From: JABMQW01 sp964439935
GTDB lineage: Bacteria > Fidelibacterota > Marinisomatia > Marinisomatales > TCS56
Direction of reading: 5' to 3'
Assembly (NCBI GenBank): GCA_964439935.1
Contig: CAYTPW010000006.1
Span: forward strand, 62,001 to 126,000
Length of the DNA: 64,000 bases
Part shown: piece after piece, positions 47,001 to 51,997 of the stretch
Position numbering within the stretch: the first letter of the stretch is position 1
Layout: each line of letters begins with the position of its first letter
Position numbers and translations under genes: made by a program
Notes under the pieces: generated by a model
What the model was told of the DNA's origin: nothing
Seen by the model: only the letters and a program-made list of their open reading frames with translations
Databases searched by the model: none

Positions 47001-48330
47001 CCCCGGAGTAACGGGCCAGACCAAAATCATTGCCCGAACCGGTATTAATGCGGCCGCCCAAAACAATTTTACCATCACTCTGCAGGGCTGAGGAATTGGC
47101 CCGATTATTACTGTTACTGAACCAGGAATTGTATTTCCCGCCGGTTGCGAAACCCGGGTCCAATGAACCATCACTTAAATATCGGACCAATGAAAACTGG
47201 TTATTGGCTCCATTATTGCTGTAGCCGGTCGCAACGATTTTACCATCCGGTTGGAGAAGGACCGAGTTTCCTACATCATCATTACTGTTTACATCGGTAA
47301 CCACAACTCCACTGCTACCAAATCCGGTATCCAGACTACCATCACTATTAAAGCGTGCTAATGCAAAATCCTTTTCTCCGGAGTAGGTGGCGTGTCCAAA
47401 AAGAACGATTTTACCATCATTCTGAATTAATAAATCATAACCACCCTCGCTGCTGCTACCGGTAAAATGTTTGGTGGCTATACCATCGGAATCGAAACCG
47501 GTGTCCAGGCTGCCGTCACTGTTGTAACGCACCACCATAAAATCATAACTGCTGGCGCTCATGTAATAACCACCAACAACGATCTTTCCATCTGACTGAA
47601 TTTTTACTGCCTGGCCATAATTCAACCCGAAACCCAGATCGGTAATTACCTTCCCATCAGTATCAAAACCGGTGTCCAGGCTGCCATTACTGTTAAACCG
47701 TACCACCGCCACCTTCGTGGTTGTACCACCACCATAAGCCGTAAACCCTACGGCAACGATCTTACCGTCTGACTGTATCGCTACAGCCTGACAATAATCA
47801 TCACTGGTATCGACAGCAACCGTAACGACACCATCAGAATCAAAGCCGGTATCCAGGCTGCCATCACTATTGAATCGTGCAAGAGCAAAATCAAAATTTG
47901 AGCCGTTATTTGCATTTCCGGCGACAACAATTTTTCCATCTGTCTGAAGCGCCATGGCATTGATATAATCATGCCCGCTGCCTACAGCAAATGTATCTAT
48001 GCCATCGGTATCAAATCCGGTATCCAGGCTGCCATTACTGTTATATCTGGCAACTGCAAAATCAAAACTAAATCCATTATGGTAAGAACCGGCGGCCACG
48101 ATCTTGCCATCATCCTGAATTATTATTGCATTGACAAACTCTGTATTGGCATTAATGGCCGTATTCGTCCATCCATCATTATCAAAAGACTTGTCCAGAA
48201 TATCATTATTTATCTGGCCGTAAGATGGACTAAACCCCAGACAGAAAACCAGAGTTATTAATAGAAACTTATTCGGAGCTGGAATTCGTGAATTATTGTT
48301 TTGGTCACGATTAACTAGTTTGGTCTTCAT
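32050..48330 (-). CDS. Giant multi-domain secreted surface protein (about 5,426 residues)
   Basis: With the start at ATG 48330 the protein has a long basic n-region and a signal peptide (FLLITLVFCLGFSPSYGQ). Longer frames run into the upstream gene and are unlikely. Domains from the N-terminus: seven delta-60 repeats (48200-47005, about 55 residues each, DGKIVxxG); a beta-sandwich (46980-46470); one FN3; three tandem FN3 plus CBM9-like units (46170-43880); another FN3; a second copy of the beta-sandwich (43560-43010); FN3; five pectin-lyase-like beta-helix modules, each opening WYV...GNDxGxGT...PFxTIQxA (42730-37150); invasin-type Ig domains (about 36500-34400); Ig/FN3-like repeats; and a 95-residue Por/FlgD-type sorting domain (32350-32053). 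It is almost certainly exported and attached to the cell surface, probably binding polysaccharides or cells. No catalytic motif was seen. Confidence 0.9.
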   Translation of the reverse strand: MKTKLVNRDQNNNSRIPAPNKFLLITLVFCLGFSPSYGQINNDILDKSFDNDGWTNTAINANTEFVNAIIIQDDGKIVAAGSYHNGFSFDFAVARYNSNGSLDTGFDTDGIDTFAVGSGHDYINAMALQTDGKIVVAGNANNGSNFDFALARFNSDGSLDTGFDSDGVVTVAVDTSDDYCQAVAIQSDGKIVAVGFTAYGGGTTTKVAVVRFNSNGSLDTGFDTDGKVITDLGFGLNYGQAVKIQSDGKIVVGGYYMSASSYDFMVVRYNSDGSLDTGFDSDGIATKHFTGSSSEGGYDLLIQNDGKIVLFGHATYSGEKDFALARFNSDGSLDTGFGSSGVVVTDVNSNDDVGNSVLLQPDGKIVATGYSNNGANNQFSLVRYLSDGSLDPGFATGGKYNSWFSNSNNRANSSALQSDGKIVLGGRINTGSGNDFGLARYSGATQLLPSAQDHWVGGQASGMPLNTYMHDIRHQSLYLASDLTAVGIPAWSTITKIEIIPSDIPGQTLNNFRVASTSTSNSQITSFESTSVVYGPTVHNPADFSVSNWFELDIDDISWNGSDNLVIEFSHDNSSYTDNGGVYLRQAGVNRAVRGESDSQAGSYPFAFGATAEDKVAALRLTYEAPAVLPPSDLTLTARHERIDLSWTASTDGDVAGYVIYQGDASDNLSPLDSVASGVTSYASTGLTNGNTYYYGVKAKNSSGEYSPFTSIEDTIPAYDGPEGWTAANGDTRVALNWDAMSAGTLSGYFLYRGTTDDPTTVIDSIVTGSPRNSYYIDENLTNDTTYYYRIRARFTDDVYSGYSESIEVTPEDYDITVDGNVTDWAEIRPIVNDATGDVGSADLDSIKIYTDGYYLYGALVTNTSLDNDNVFMYLDVDFNAGTGESINGIGADYSVNLSPWSGDNFSYYSGNWNTDGDADFTAIHTNSNRFHEFSVHLDELDSPDLIRFNFTTNTGDMAPESGYLAYQVDPNDSPRNLTAANSDTRVALNWDAKDPTGLAKYFIYRGTAADPTTAIDSIVTGNPLNSYYLDEGLTNATTYYYRLRAEYSDGSFSDYTDNVSVVPNRYAMTVDGNVTDWPNINPIYYDDTGEVGWADIDSIKINADGFYLYGAIVTDDLTDKEVSVYFDTDFNAATGESFNDLGADFMLSIAPYNFGDNHQFKFRNQFSNWESDGSADFQVNSTNNNSFHEFYIHLDNLDGPDSLRFNLKSDNNDVAPASGYLVYNLDPNDAVRNFTAANGDTKVNLNWDAKDPSGLDAYFIYRGAAADPTTVVDSNVTGTPLNSYYLDTELVNGTTYHYRIRARYSDDTFSDYTESIAVVPDQYTLTVDGNIGAWANIRALYYDDSGEVPQGDIDSVKLYADDYYLYGTVVTATALDWDEVVLKIDVDMNASTGQSTNGIGADYLLRISPYNTNEFKFYNNGNWDNVNGGFADFNVVSANNNSFHEFKIGLEELDSPDQIKFFYSSNGGEQVPEENYLAIHTTKVAPDAPTGLTGLADSAQVTLRWNANAPAKLHKYRIYRSSSAPVDIANSANLIDSLVAASPPDTVFVNTGLTNDLIYYYVVIAVDSTDRASDKSNEIMAIPNRNHEQLVELLYSNTSYSPTNDWGYPFNTFQHEDVLHQSLYLAEDFIEVGIPSNAWISAIELKPVTVTGEMNNFRIAASATALTEINNYQSLQNNVVHGPLYYDQSDFTDNQWARFGITSYQWNGSSNWLLEVSHDNDNTSGSNGGAHIRQVDGNHRAFRAGSWDTYPFVDNWAQWNTEDRVLALRLAYSTVEPIDNLIVTEGHRTANLTWSAPGSGTVQNYLIYSGTSTDSLERIGSTTSTSYTVSNLTNGQDYYIGVQVVTSTTSYSSIVFDRVTPIYDKSTWYVDIDNVSGINEGSPEAPYTTIKSAFVNNGLFDDGDTVLVLPGTYSNFEDRDIDPPENLTFVLQGTEGADSTIINLNNLTNSFIEIGYNVDQSTIIEGFTFQNGNGNTSVIELIAGANLLIRNCVFSNNTNFNGYGGAINLNQSSPLFENCTFENNQVSSAGAWGGAVYIWGSNSQTTFNDCSFSGNQSIDGDGGALHADGINQLTLNRCNFNNNSANFNGGALYAYNYTELTIDGCTFTNNNAGSVGGAISTTYDQFQSRFPVIKNSLFSGNSASGQDNAKVIYVGGQNERLLLQNVTMVDNGPGNNNGPAIYVEKGGYFVNSIIWNNSVPSWSSLSIDWNQNPPTVVNSILENGEELPYDFSTCLNVDPLFTDPANGDYTLSTASHAIGAGTNSFTYTGGSVTIDSTDRDLADSSRVQPGLSAVDMGAYENLLAETPYPGWPTGLVAEEGHREVILGWDDPLNTPDVDYYIVYQSPDSASWDSVSTVLSMMTRAAVYDTITGLTNKLEYYFAVAAVDTSGYEGLMSEGVSAMPHYQGPVWYVDPINGVIDGEGSMEEMAQTIRPMIMASSDGDTILLKPGTYSGFDNRNLDLQENWNQGNVRNLVLVGEEGADSTIIDIFNNGHFLNLTSGEWLDSKLIGLTIKRGSDAAIRLNNNSKLTLKDCILSDNNGGSGGAVNILNFALAKIINVLFEGNSADSRGGAVYINAGGSANIKNSIFYNNHANHEGGAIAIDQDQSKLQIIHSLILDNSADTGPGGIMSYSFNAYVGIHNSIFWDNIQTPFNSYDLNDASVVEHCILQEGSAVFNLGTNWTFDPMIADAENGDFALSEYSPAIGSGLTEYDDFWQGVDTPVPATDYFGNDRPNPVGSLPDLGPIEHERSEQRRWVYLVNDVTGNDLIGDGGIEGLPFKTIQRAIDETDFLDTVQVAGGTYIGDNNKDLDFGGMDIVLRSSAGPDATIINCGGEGRGFEFSSGEPASTKVIGFTVLNGSADEGGAIAIYPDTLGNPTSPSFWNMKLVDCGAADEGGALYADNSNSMFANTIIANNSANSAGAAYLEGGAVNFLNCTIVGNMANDNTAIVYDSGDHGILNSILWDNTVNGDEIWFDDDTRQSIDVRFTNVMGGHAGEGNLNLRPGFVDPSARNFHLEDWSPMIGVADTSTFAGIDYDYNARTVSDTTWPDLGAFESNLNTPDLAGYLSMDWYVSASTGNDDNGNGTLGDPFQSIQYTTHYALYSDTVRVMAGTYGENVKVDDKVLHLVSLAGSDQTVIDGNSNGRVLSVVNGGSDSFYLDGFTIHNGTDIFGGGIRLRNTSATIRNSVLTDNSATAGSGGGLWAFTDDSLNTYALELYNTDIVNNSAITIGGGFRSGDMEVTVQDCEISGNTAEGYAGFIVRGELASLSMYDCIITGNEAVYGAGGGISHSANGTISTTLIYGNIADIDGSGGNSGGLSVWNGADVDIENCTIADNTADHGSGLTVGGGAIATVSNSIFLGNQPDQLGLAVWESNGGDLSVEYSLVAGGEDSVFIALDDDVSSLNWDTGNIDADPDFVATDDYHLLASSPAINSGDPGQSDADGTRLDMGVYPYLNTYTGPVFYVTGDGDDQAGTGDVDDEFASVQAAVNFALANDTVWIDEGTYLGTVSLRDYDIVLSGTGNETIIDGDGLGPVLRIGDGFTSATIVRDLVITGAPSGRVAIRIDASSPSLQNLWLQGNDGGVYIDGGNPTIEYSLITDNTGDGIIVDAVTTGNLAVVNNTIAANGGVGIINNSSATVDVRNTILFDNTGGSNTGTITATFSDVFGAGLSTDGNIDADPMFVGDSANNDTYALALLSPCVDTGDSTDTFDPDSTVRDMGALPLFRTFVGGNTDGDDIIVTGDTTVVVNADLTIDGTDSLIIEPGSTLYLGDGVTLTIVGVLDAFGLPGVPISFRTLYPGDLFYGIILQGGSTREVPTYSYLSISDVASGEVPLTVTESAVLEHVTIAGNDRTQPSLSVTTGSVELMYSILESGTVGTVNQTSSVVDDTTHFVDLSGDNYNLDPTSTEIDIGVDEAGTNIDPDYTYSDAGALYFDQSTELTATASVLYPAFGDTVDVSPDTSSTTGLAATVQMFNQYGRFKTNAAIDWSLSTLGDFAIDATDTTDLEGRWTNTFVTSTTAGELNQFTVSSDAANAASGVFRVVPGVPDSLFALVHESVLIQLDTLTLVVEVFDQFDNAVSDGETVNWTVVPVTAGFVLESSATTTASGVATVDLMTDPDTTLAVGDVIRIQAESNGATVLSETITVVPDSIFNLSIDSTLTTDPILLSADTAAITITATMIDTFDNPLEGVDISWLITAESSPGGLLNDNTTAITVTDAAGRATVDLTTGTDAAYEYWVEAWINEASLVAALNDQVNADAIRIAGDIRTISKKSNVTNRQIALPIHIGRPVFPEDWDREAIFDLEDTTNVIRIIPGVTDAVVFEIATDTVMTQQDTVEFVVEIFDHYGNPVADSSLVTWELDIIVGGVGDGLTFSQPTSITEGGLATVVLSTINTLDLNVGQQYKVIATCEGIENRSGQIYIVVDYPYNLAIDDAYDRAPVADANSVSLAVTIIDRFDYTVDSVSVYWSIIQGAGGILDFDSTLTDEEGLTTNTLITDTLSNSEYKIRIWVDNEGGYTAAASFGAIPTVEARNTKEIRSQSKQRKDLAAIAPLPMFTHSRADFSLDDTTDAIIVQPGAPALITSEKPDTVYVVQGQSDTLEIVVYDQFDNLVSDGSNVIWNDTPTDEYTIDDQETVTSEGKAELALTANSNAPWLAQIDFGVQVESIFDGNFANHDYTYIVKDTIPPAMVDSLTIDPAVWTSINSFDLSWSNQEEHSRVAGVYYDIEQNTKPYVPGLDITALPDVNVDVQGVSTIRLWLQDEAGNEDIANAASVVAKWDSAAPDAFTLVYPTNGTWMNIDDPVFDWNASSDATSDLRHYRVDLDGTEYFPFVDTLAAPVLLSERSYTLTVFAVDSAYNETEMTGGPISFDVDFTNPNISHQIPEGSVNQAITITATITDDESGIAAKGFYYRKGGQGDDDWSYVDLTLQPQIPSTSVTSVGVEYYLEAIDVAGNITTNPVTGFHSLEVNIPLGLTSSDKDGWTLGIPNGTSVASYQLIAFPGIITNKSPTNILVDDLGAYDNTQWRFFEYGTDGLWNEFANISSIERGKGYFLIVKDAGLHINTGITRSVVTDELFAINVPAGEWVVLGNPFDFAIPLANVFDQDTFSVAGNANFQTYDGGFTEATSMDPWQGYIYKAASGGTLYINPRDANGGTAKILDNAITIMEDDEWLIDITARNGFARDLRNRVGVLHRAQDTYDRLDSFEPPVLPGGVSLRIDNRHWSENSDIYATDIKSVNPEGSFWDMEVVASDVNNNVNLTFAGLEDLPEDYDIFLIDKSIGTAKNLSVSHDYYYAIGSANSIRKLRLVAGTRDFVKANSAGVALYPESYSISQNFPNPFNPKTTILISIEDDAIVDLVVYNLLGEVVTTLARDEYLPTGYYNYIWSGRNDHGQRVASGIYFYASRIKSPSGKLLLKSNKKMILIK
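43880..46170 (-). repeat. Three tandem FN3-CBM9 units of about 760 bp
   Basis: Units 46170-45415, 45414-44645 and 44644-43880 each encode an FN3 domain (TAANxDTxVxLNWDAK...YFIYRG) followed by a CBM9/DOMON-like domain (TVDGNVTDWxxIxPIxxD...DxDSIKI...YYLYGxxVT). DNA blocks such as GGCATCCCAGTTCA recur between units, showing recent duplication. Confidence 0.85.
47005..48200 (-). repeat. Seven delta-60 repeats (about 165-170 bp each)
   Basis: The block GTCCAGGCTGCC (plus strand), encoding GSLDTGF, recurs about every 170 bases at or near 47325, 47505, 47675, 47850 and 48020. Each unit encodes LQxDGKIVxxGxxxxG...FxxARFNSDGSLDTGFDxDG. Seven units would make one seven-bladed propeller. Confidence 0.85.
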
Positions 48331-48389
48331 AGGACACTCGCAAGAAATTTGGTTTGGATTAAATTCTTTCATGGTAATAAAAATAATGA

Positions 48390-49073
48390 TTATTCCGGTA
48401 ACGCCGGTGGATTCGGCAGAACTGCCGGTTCTTCTTCGCCTAAGAGAACATAGGCCGCTCCGGCACCCCCGACTACAATTATCCCGGTCCAAAACAACCA
48501 GCCCAGACCGCCTTTTTTCTCAGCGGGAGCAGTAGCAACCGGCTGCACCCCGGCCCTTTGAGCGGCCAGCAGTTCCTCCGGAGGATTAAGACTCATGATT
48601 TCCCAGGCCAGGATTTCAATCTCGGTCAAAAGTCCGTCGATCTCACCTTTGTAAGTGGCACTGACGGTCTTTTCCGTCTGCCCAGATTCCACTGAGAACA
48701 TCTTGGCGTCAATCGTATAACTGTTACCAAGCTTCCCGAAAGATCCGGCGACCATATGTTGTACACCCAGCAAAGCACCGACCTCAGCGGCACATTCGGC
48801 GCTGGTACAGCCGGATTGCTGAAAACCCTGTTCATCAAGAATTTCATTCATCTGGTTACGCTCAACCAGAATCATGGCGTTGGTGCCGGCCAGTTCGGAA
48901 GTAAACCGATCCGTCAATGTCTGGGCTTCCATCTGGGATATCCCGCGCCCCTCAAAATCAAGGATAGCTACCGTCTCTTTATCCTGGGCGTAGGTTACTA
49001 GCGGTAAACTGATCTGTAGGATTAGAGTGCTCAGGAATACGCGCATTCCCGAAGTAGAAATAGATCTCTTCAT
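48390..49073 (-). CDS. CsgG-like periplasmic/outer-membrane protein with C-terminal helix
   Basis: The 227-residue protein has a signal peptide (about 1-29, ending TYAQ). A CsgG/HfaB-like domain follows (about 33-150), with VAILDFEGRGISQMEAQTLTDRF, LVERNQMNEILDEQGFQ and GALLGVQHMVAGSFGKLGN. A Pro-Ala-rich linker leads to one membrane helix (LFWTGIIVVGGAGAAYVLL, about 195-213) and a short Pro-rich tail. CsgG forms the outer-membrane curli export pore, but many bacterial homologues only share the periplasmic fold and their role is unknown. The C-terminal helix is not a feature of CsgG itself. It is the gene directly upstream (60 bases) of the giant protein gene. Confidence 0.85.
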   Translation of the reverse strand: MKRSISTSGMRVFLSTLILQISLPLVTYAQDKETVAILDFEGRGISQMEAQTLTDRFTSELAGTNAMILVERNQMNEILDEQGFQQSGCTSAECAAEVGALLGVQHMVAGSFGKLGNSYTIDAKMFSVESGQTEKTVSATYKGEIDGLLTEIEILAWEIMSLNPPEELLAAQRAGVQPVATAPAEKKGGLGWLFWTGIIVVGGAGAAYVLLGEEEPAVLPNPPALPE

Positions 49074-49139
49074 AGTCCTCTCTCTTTCCCCTGTCCGGGG
49101 AAGCTGATTTCACAGATATTAATGAACTGGAAACGGATT

Positions 49140-49784
49140 TTATTCTTCGACCGCCTCCGGTAATAATTCTTCGATTATTTGGGATAATTCCCCCTCGAAA
49201 TCCTCGCCTTCATGAAAACCCTGTTTCATCAGGCGAATAGTCTGTTGTTTATCAATAACAAACAGACGTGGCAGGGTTGCCACCCCATATTTTTCCTTAA
49301 CAACGCCTCGATTATCATTTAAGACCTGGATTGTTATCCCTTTTTCAGCAAGAAACGGACCAGACTTAGGCGAATCCTCGAAACCAGGTGAATTCCGGGT
49401 TGCTTCGGTTATATCGATTAGAAAAAATTTAATTTTATCACTGTCGTATTTCTGGTAAAGATTTTCCAGGTGCGGTAATTCTTTCATACAGGGTTTGCAC
49501 CAGGTTGCGAAGAAGCTCATCACAACCACATGCCGGTCAGGCTGTGTTTTAAACCGCCGCAGCCGCTCACCTTTTTCGATTGTCCAGTTCTTTAAAAACT
49601 CAAATTTTGCCGGGGCAAACATCAATGCCCAACTAGGGGCGATATCACCAACCCGCAGCACATTTTTCTGAGTAGTTGAATCCTCAGGCACGACAACCTC
49701 TTCCTCTTGAGTCAAGCCCAGATTAAACAGAAAAATCAATAGAACTAGCAGTATTCTTTTATGCGTCACAATGTGAACTTTCAT
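49140..49784 (-). CDS. TlpA-like thioredoxin-fold protein
   Basis: The 214-residue protein has an N-terminal signal/anchor segment (about 8-24), then a TlpA/ResA-like thioredoxin fold with active site WCKPC (Cys96, Cys99) in FFATWCKPCMKELPHLENLY. The cis-Pro region is GVATLPRLFVIDKQ. It is predicted to face the periplasm and reduce disulfides of, or supply electrons to, exported proteins. It sits in the run of envelope genes ahead of the giant protein; given the few cysteines of that protein, its client is not obvious. Weak ribosome binding site. Confidence 0.92.
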   Translation of the reverse strand: MKVHIVTHKRILLVLLIFLFNLGLTQEEEVVVPEDSTTQKNVLRVGDIAPSWALMFAPAKFEFLKNWTIEKGERLRRFKTQPDRHVVVMSFFATWCKPCMKELPHLENLYQKYDSDKIKFFLIDITEATRNSPGFEDSPKSGPFLAEKGITIQVLNDNRGVVKEKYGVATLPRLFVIDKQQTIRLMKQGFHEGEDFEGELSQIIEELLPEAVEE

Positions 49785-49813
49785 ATTAATCCAATTTTAT
49801 TGCAGATGACTCG

Positions 49814-50665
49814 TCAATCAAGCAAGAACAGCACCCGACAGTCCCGCAGCACATTATTGGCCGAATTGGCCTGGTTAATCTTCATCACATCCTCATTGAC
49901 AACAACCACGTCGGTCCGGTTGGCCCCGCTCACACTGGTTGCATTAACGACCAGCGGATTACCCTTGACGCGCATATCTTCCTGAGCTGATTCCAGGGAT
50001 TTGGAATAACCGGCCACTCCATTGGTCACGGCATATTCCCGGGTATAATTACCTGGTCCGTATACAGTACCCATATTTTGATCAAGGATTTTAGGCGCCA
50101 TCGCAGGACGGATACCCAAGCCCCGGGCGTCGACGATTATTCCAGTAATTGCTGCGGCTGTTGGTTCTACGGCCGTTGTTGATAGCGGTGGTGTTGTCTC
50201 ACCGGCCGTTGCTGGTTCGGCAAATCCGATCGGTGGTGTAATAATTTCTGAAATTCCACTCATGGAAACAGCCATGGTCAATTCCACCGACGTATCACTT
50301 AAATAGCGGGTGTCGCCAACCTGATAGGCTCCACGGATCACACCGGAAACACTTTCCTTGACAACTTCATCGGCCATCCGGTTACGCATTGTGGTTTCAC
50401 TGGTGAGGGTAATTCCATTAACCATTTCCACCAACTGGCGGCGGGCATCGGTCTTGGCCGCTCTGATAGCCATCGCCCGAGCCTGGCCGGCATTGACTGC
50501 GTATTCAGGAATCGCTCCAATCCCAGTGGCGGTAATAATCCCTTGGGAATAATTAATGGCACCATTGTCGGTTTCTTCAATTACGGCACCGGGAACTACC
50601 CCGTAACCATACTGGGCCAGACCAAAAGAACAACATAATAACAGGATGATAAAAAGTCTGTTCAT
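49814..50665 (-). CDS. LPP20/FlgP-like periplasmic protein
   Basis: The start at ATG 50665 is favoured: GGAGG lies 5 bases upstream, inside the codons of a less likely upstream ATG (50677). That gives 283 residues with a signal peptide MNRLFIILLLCCSFGLAQ. The core (about 50-125) ARAMAIRAAKTDARRQLVEMVNGI...VSGVIRGAYQVGDTRYLSDTSVELTMAV matches the LPP20 family, to which Vibrio FlgP (flagellar outer-membrane ring) belongs. A later domain (about 165-285) contains GIIVDARGLGIRPAMAPKILD and ends LRDCRVLFLLD. No lipobox was seen. It starts 16 bases after the FlgT-like gene stops. Confidence 0.82.
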   Translation of the reverse strand: MNRLFIILLLCCSFGLAQYGYGVVPGAVIEETDNGAINYSQGIITATGIGAIPEYAVNAGQARAMAIRAAKTDARRQLVEMVNGITLTSETTMRNRMADEVVKESVSGVIRGAYQVGDTRYLSDTSVELTMAVSMSGISEIITPPIGFAEPATAGETTPPLSTTAVEPTAAAITGIIVDARGLGIRPAMAPKILDQNMGTVYGPGNYTREYAVTNGVAGYSKSLESAQEDMRVKGNPLVVNATSVSGANRTDVVVVNEDVMKINQANSANNVLRDCRVLFLLD

Positions 50666-50681
50666 TATTGCCTCCATATTA

Positions 50682-51794
50682 TTATTGTACGATTTCAGCG
50701 CTAATTCGATTACCGCTCAAACCGGTAATTTTAAAGTTAAATCCATCCGGGGATGTGCGGGTCAAACCCATCGCCAGATCTTGGGCTTTACCCTCAAATT
50801 CGATCTCATATTCCGCAATCCCTTCATTCAGACTCTTCGCGTATGCATTGCGGATTCCGGAAACAGTCTGAGCTTTCAAAAATGATTCGAACATCATATA
50901 TGAACCAAAATCGGAATTACTGACAACCATATATACCTTGATGAAATTGGCCTGCTGAGTGCTCCACTTACGGATCAACTGGCTAATGATCTGATTTCCT
51001 AGATCCTCAGCTGCCTGGGTGGTGGCATTCACTCCAGCTGTTGATTCGGAAATATGCGGTTTTTTGCCCCGGGCCTGGGGAACAACCGCCAGAATTTCAC
51101 CTGTATCGGCCCGGATGATCTTGGCATTCATATCGGCCTGTCCGGAGTACATATTATAGATCTTGCCACCCGAACTGATCTTGGCAGTACCAACAACGAT
51201 TACTTCCGCACCCAGCATCGCGCAAATCTTCGAAGCAGCAGCGACATTGCCCTCTAAGGCGTGGGCGTAATCCGGTTCACCTTTCAGGGCAGCCACCAGT
51301 TGGCGATCAACCACATCAAATCCTTTTTCGTAAAACATAGCCAGTAATTTGGTTTCGGCAAAATCAGTGGGAATATTATCAATCAGGTTTTCTTCTTTGA
51401 CCATGAACATAATTTTGGGGCGATTCATGCTGTTCAAAAGCACTTGCAAAGCGGTCTCATCCTGGAGGATCTGGTCCAGTATCTGCGTTACCTCCGCCTC
51501 AATGGTAACCTCCCACAGACCATCCGGTCCCTGGCTTTCGCTCAGCACTTGAAATGTTTTCACAAATCCCTGGGCCTTGGAGTAGATGTTATCGGAAAAA
51601 ACCATAGCATTTTTTACCACAGTTTCAGATGACATGACCGCTCCAAGTCCATTTTCCACCGCATTGCGTTTAGCTTGCTCGATGGCGGCATCGCGATTTA
51701 ATGCCATGCCTTCTCCGGTAACTTTCTGTGTCTGAGCGCATATAAACGTGATTCCAATTGCTAATAAAAAAATGGTGTGTTTTAATTTTTGCAT
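50682..51794 (-). CDS. FlgT-like periplasmic protein
   Basis: The 370-residue protein has a signal peptide (MQKLKHTIFLLAIGITFICA). Its first domain (about 23-110) is FlgT_N-like: VTGEGMALNRDAAIEQAKRNAVENGLGA...AQGFVKTFQVLSESQGPDGLWEVTIEAEV. A middle domain (about 120-290) resembles FlgT_M/CsgG (PKIMFMVKEENL, GAEVIVVGTAKI, QADMNAKIIRADTGEILAV). The C-terminal about 75 residues are another alpha/beta fold. In Vibrio FlgT builds the flagellar H ring. No flagellar genes are in the window, and the gene heads a five-gene run that includes LPP20-, TlpA- and CsgG-like proteins and the giant protein. GAGGGAAC precedes the ATG. Confidence 0.82.
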   Translation of the reverse strand: MQKLKHTIFLLAIGITFICAQTQKVTGEGMALNRDAAIEQAKRNAVENGLGAVMSSETVVKNAMVFSDNIYSKAQGFVKTFQVLSESQGPDGLWEVTIEAEVTQILDQILQDETALQVLLNSMNRPKIMFMVKEENLIDNIPTDFAETKLLAMFYEKGFDVVDRQLVAALKGEPDYAHALEGNVAAASKICAMLGAEVIVVGTAKISSGGKIYNMYSGQADMNAKIIRADTGEILAVVPQARGKKPHISESTAGVNATTQAAEDLGNQIISQLIRKWSTQQANFIKVYMVVSNSDFGSYMMFESFLKAQTVSGIRNAYAKSLNEGIAEYEIEFEGKAQDLAMGLTRTSPDGFNFKITGLSGNRISAEIVQ

Positions 51795-51923
51795 GTTCCC
51801 TCGACGAAGCTTTATCTATTAGATGAATTTAAATTATTCATTTCATATACACAATGCAATGACATTCCCGGCTATTGTGATGTTTATCAATAACAATTGA
51901 TTGTGATATGCAGCAAATTTCAT

Positions 51924-51944
51924 GCTGAAATATTTTATTTCAGC
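51924..51944. repeat. Inverted repeat between divergent envelope genes
   Basis: GCTGAAAT (51924-51931) and ATTTCAGC (51937-51944) pair perfectly around a 5-base loop. It lies in the 203-base divergent promoter region between the FlgT-like gene (minus) and the SLH lipoprotein gene (plus), so it may be an operator serving both. No promoter could be picked with confidence on either side. Confidence 0.4.
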
Positions 51945-51997
51945 AGATTTCCTGTTATATTCGGTACACATTTTGTAAAAACAACAGGGGATTCAAC

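Noticed and set aside
47005..48200. Regularly spaced DNA repeats that could suggest a CRISPR array
   Set aside because: The repeats lie in frame inside a coding sequence and encode delta-60 protein repeats; spacing of about 170 bases is not CRISPR-like.
48331..48492. 54-residue N-terminal extension of the giant protein
   Set aside because: It overlaps the CsgG-like gene's 3' end, has odd Arg/Cys-rich composition from antisense reading, and would place the signal peptide far inside the chain. The ATG at 48330 gives a proper signal peptide.
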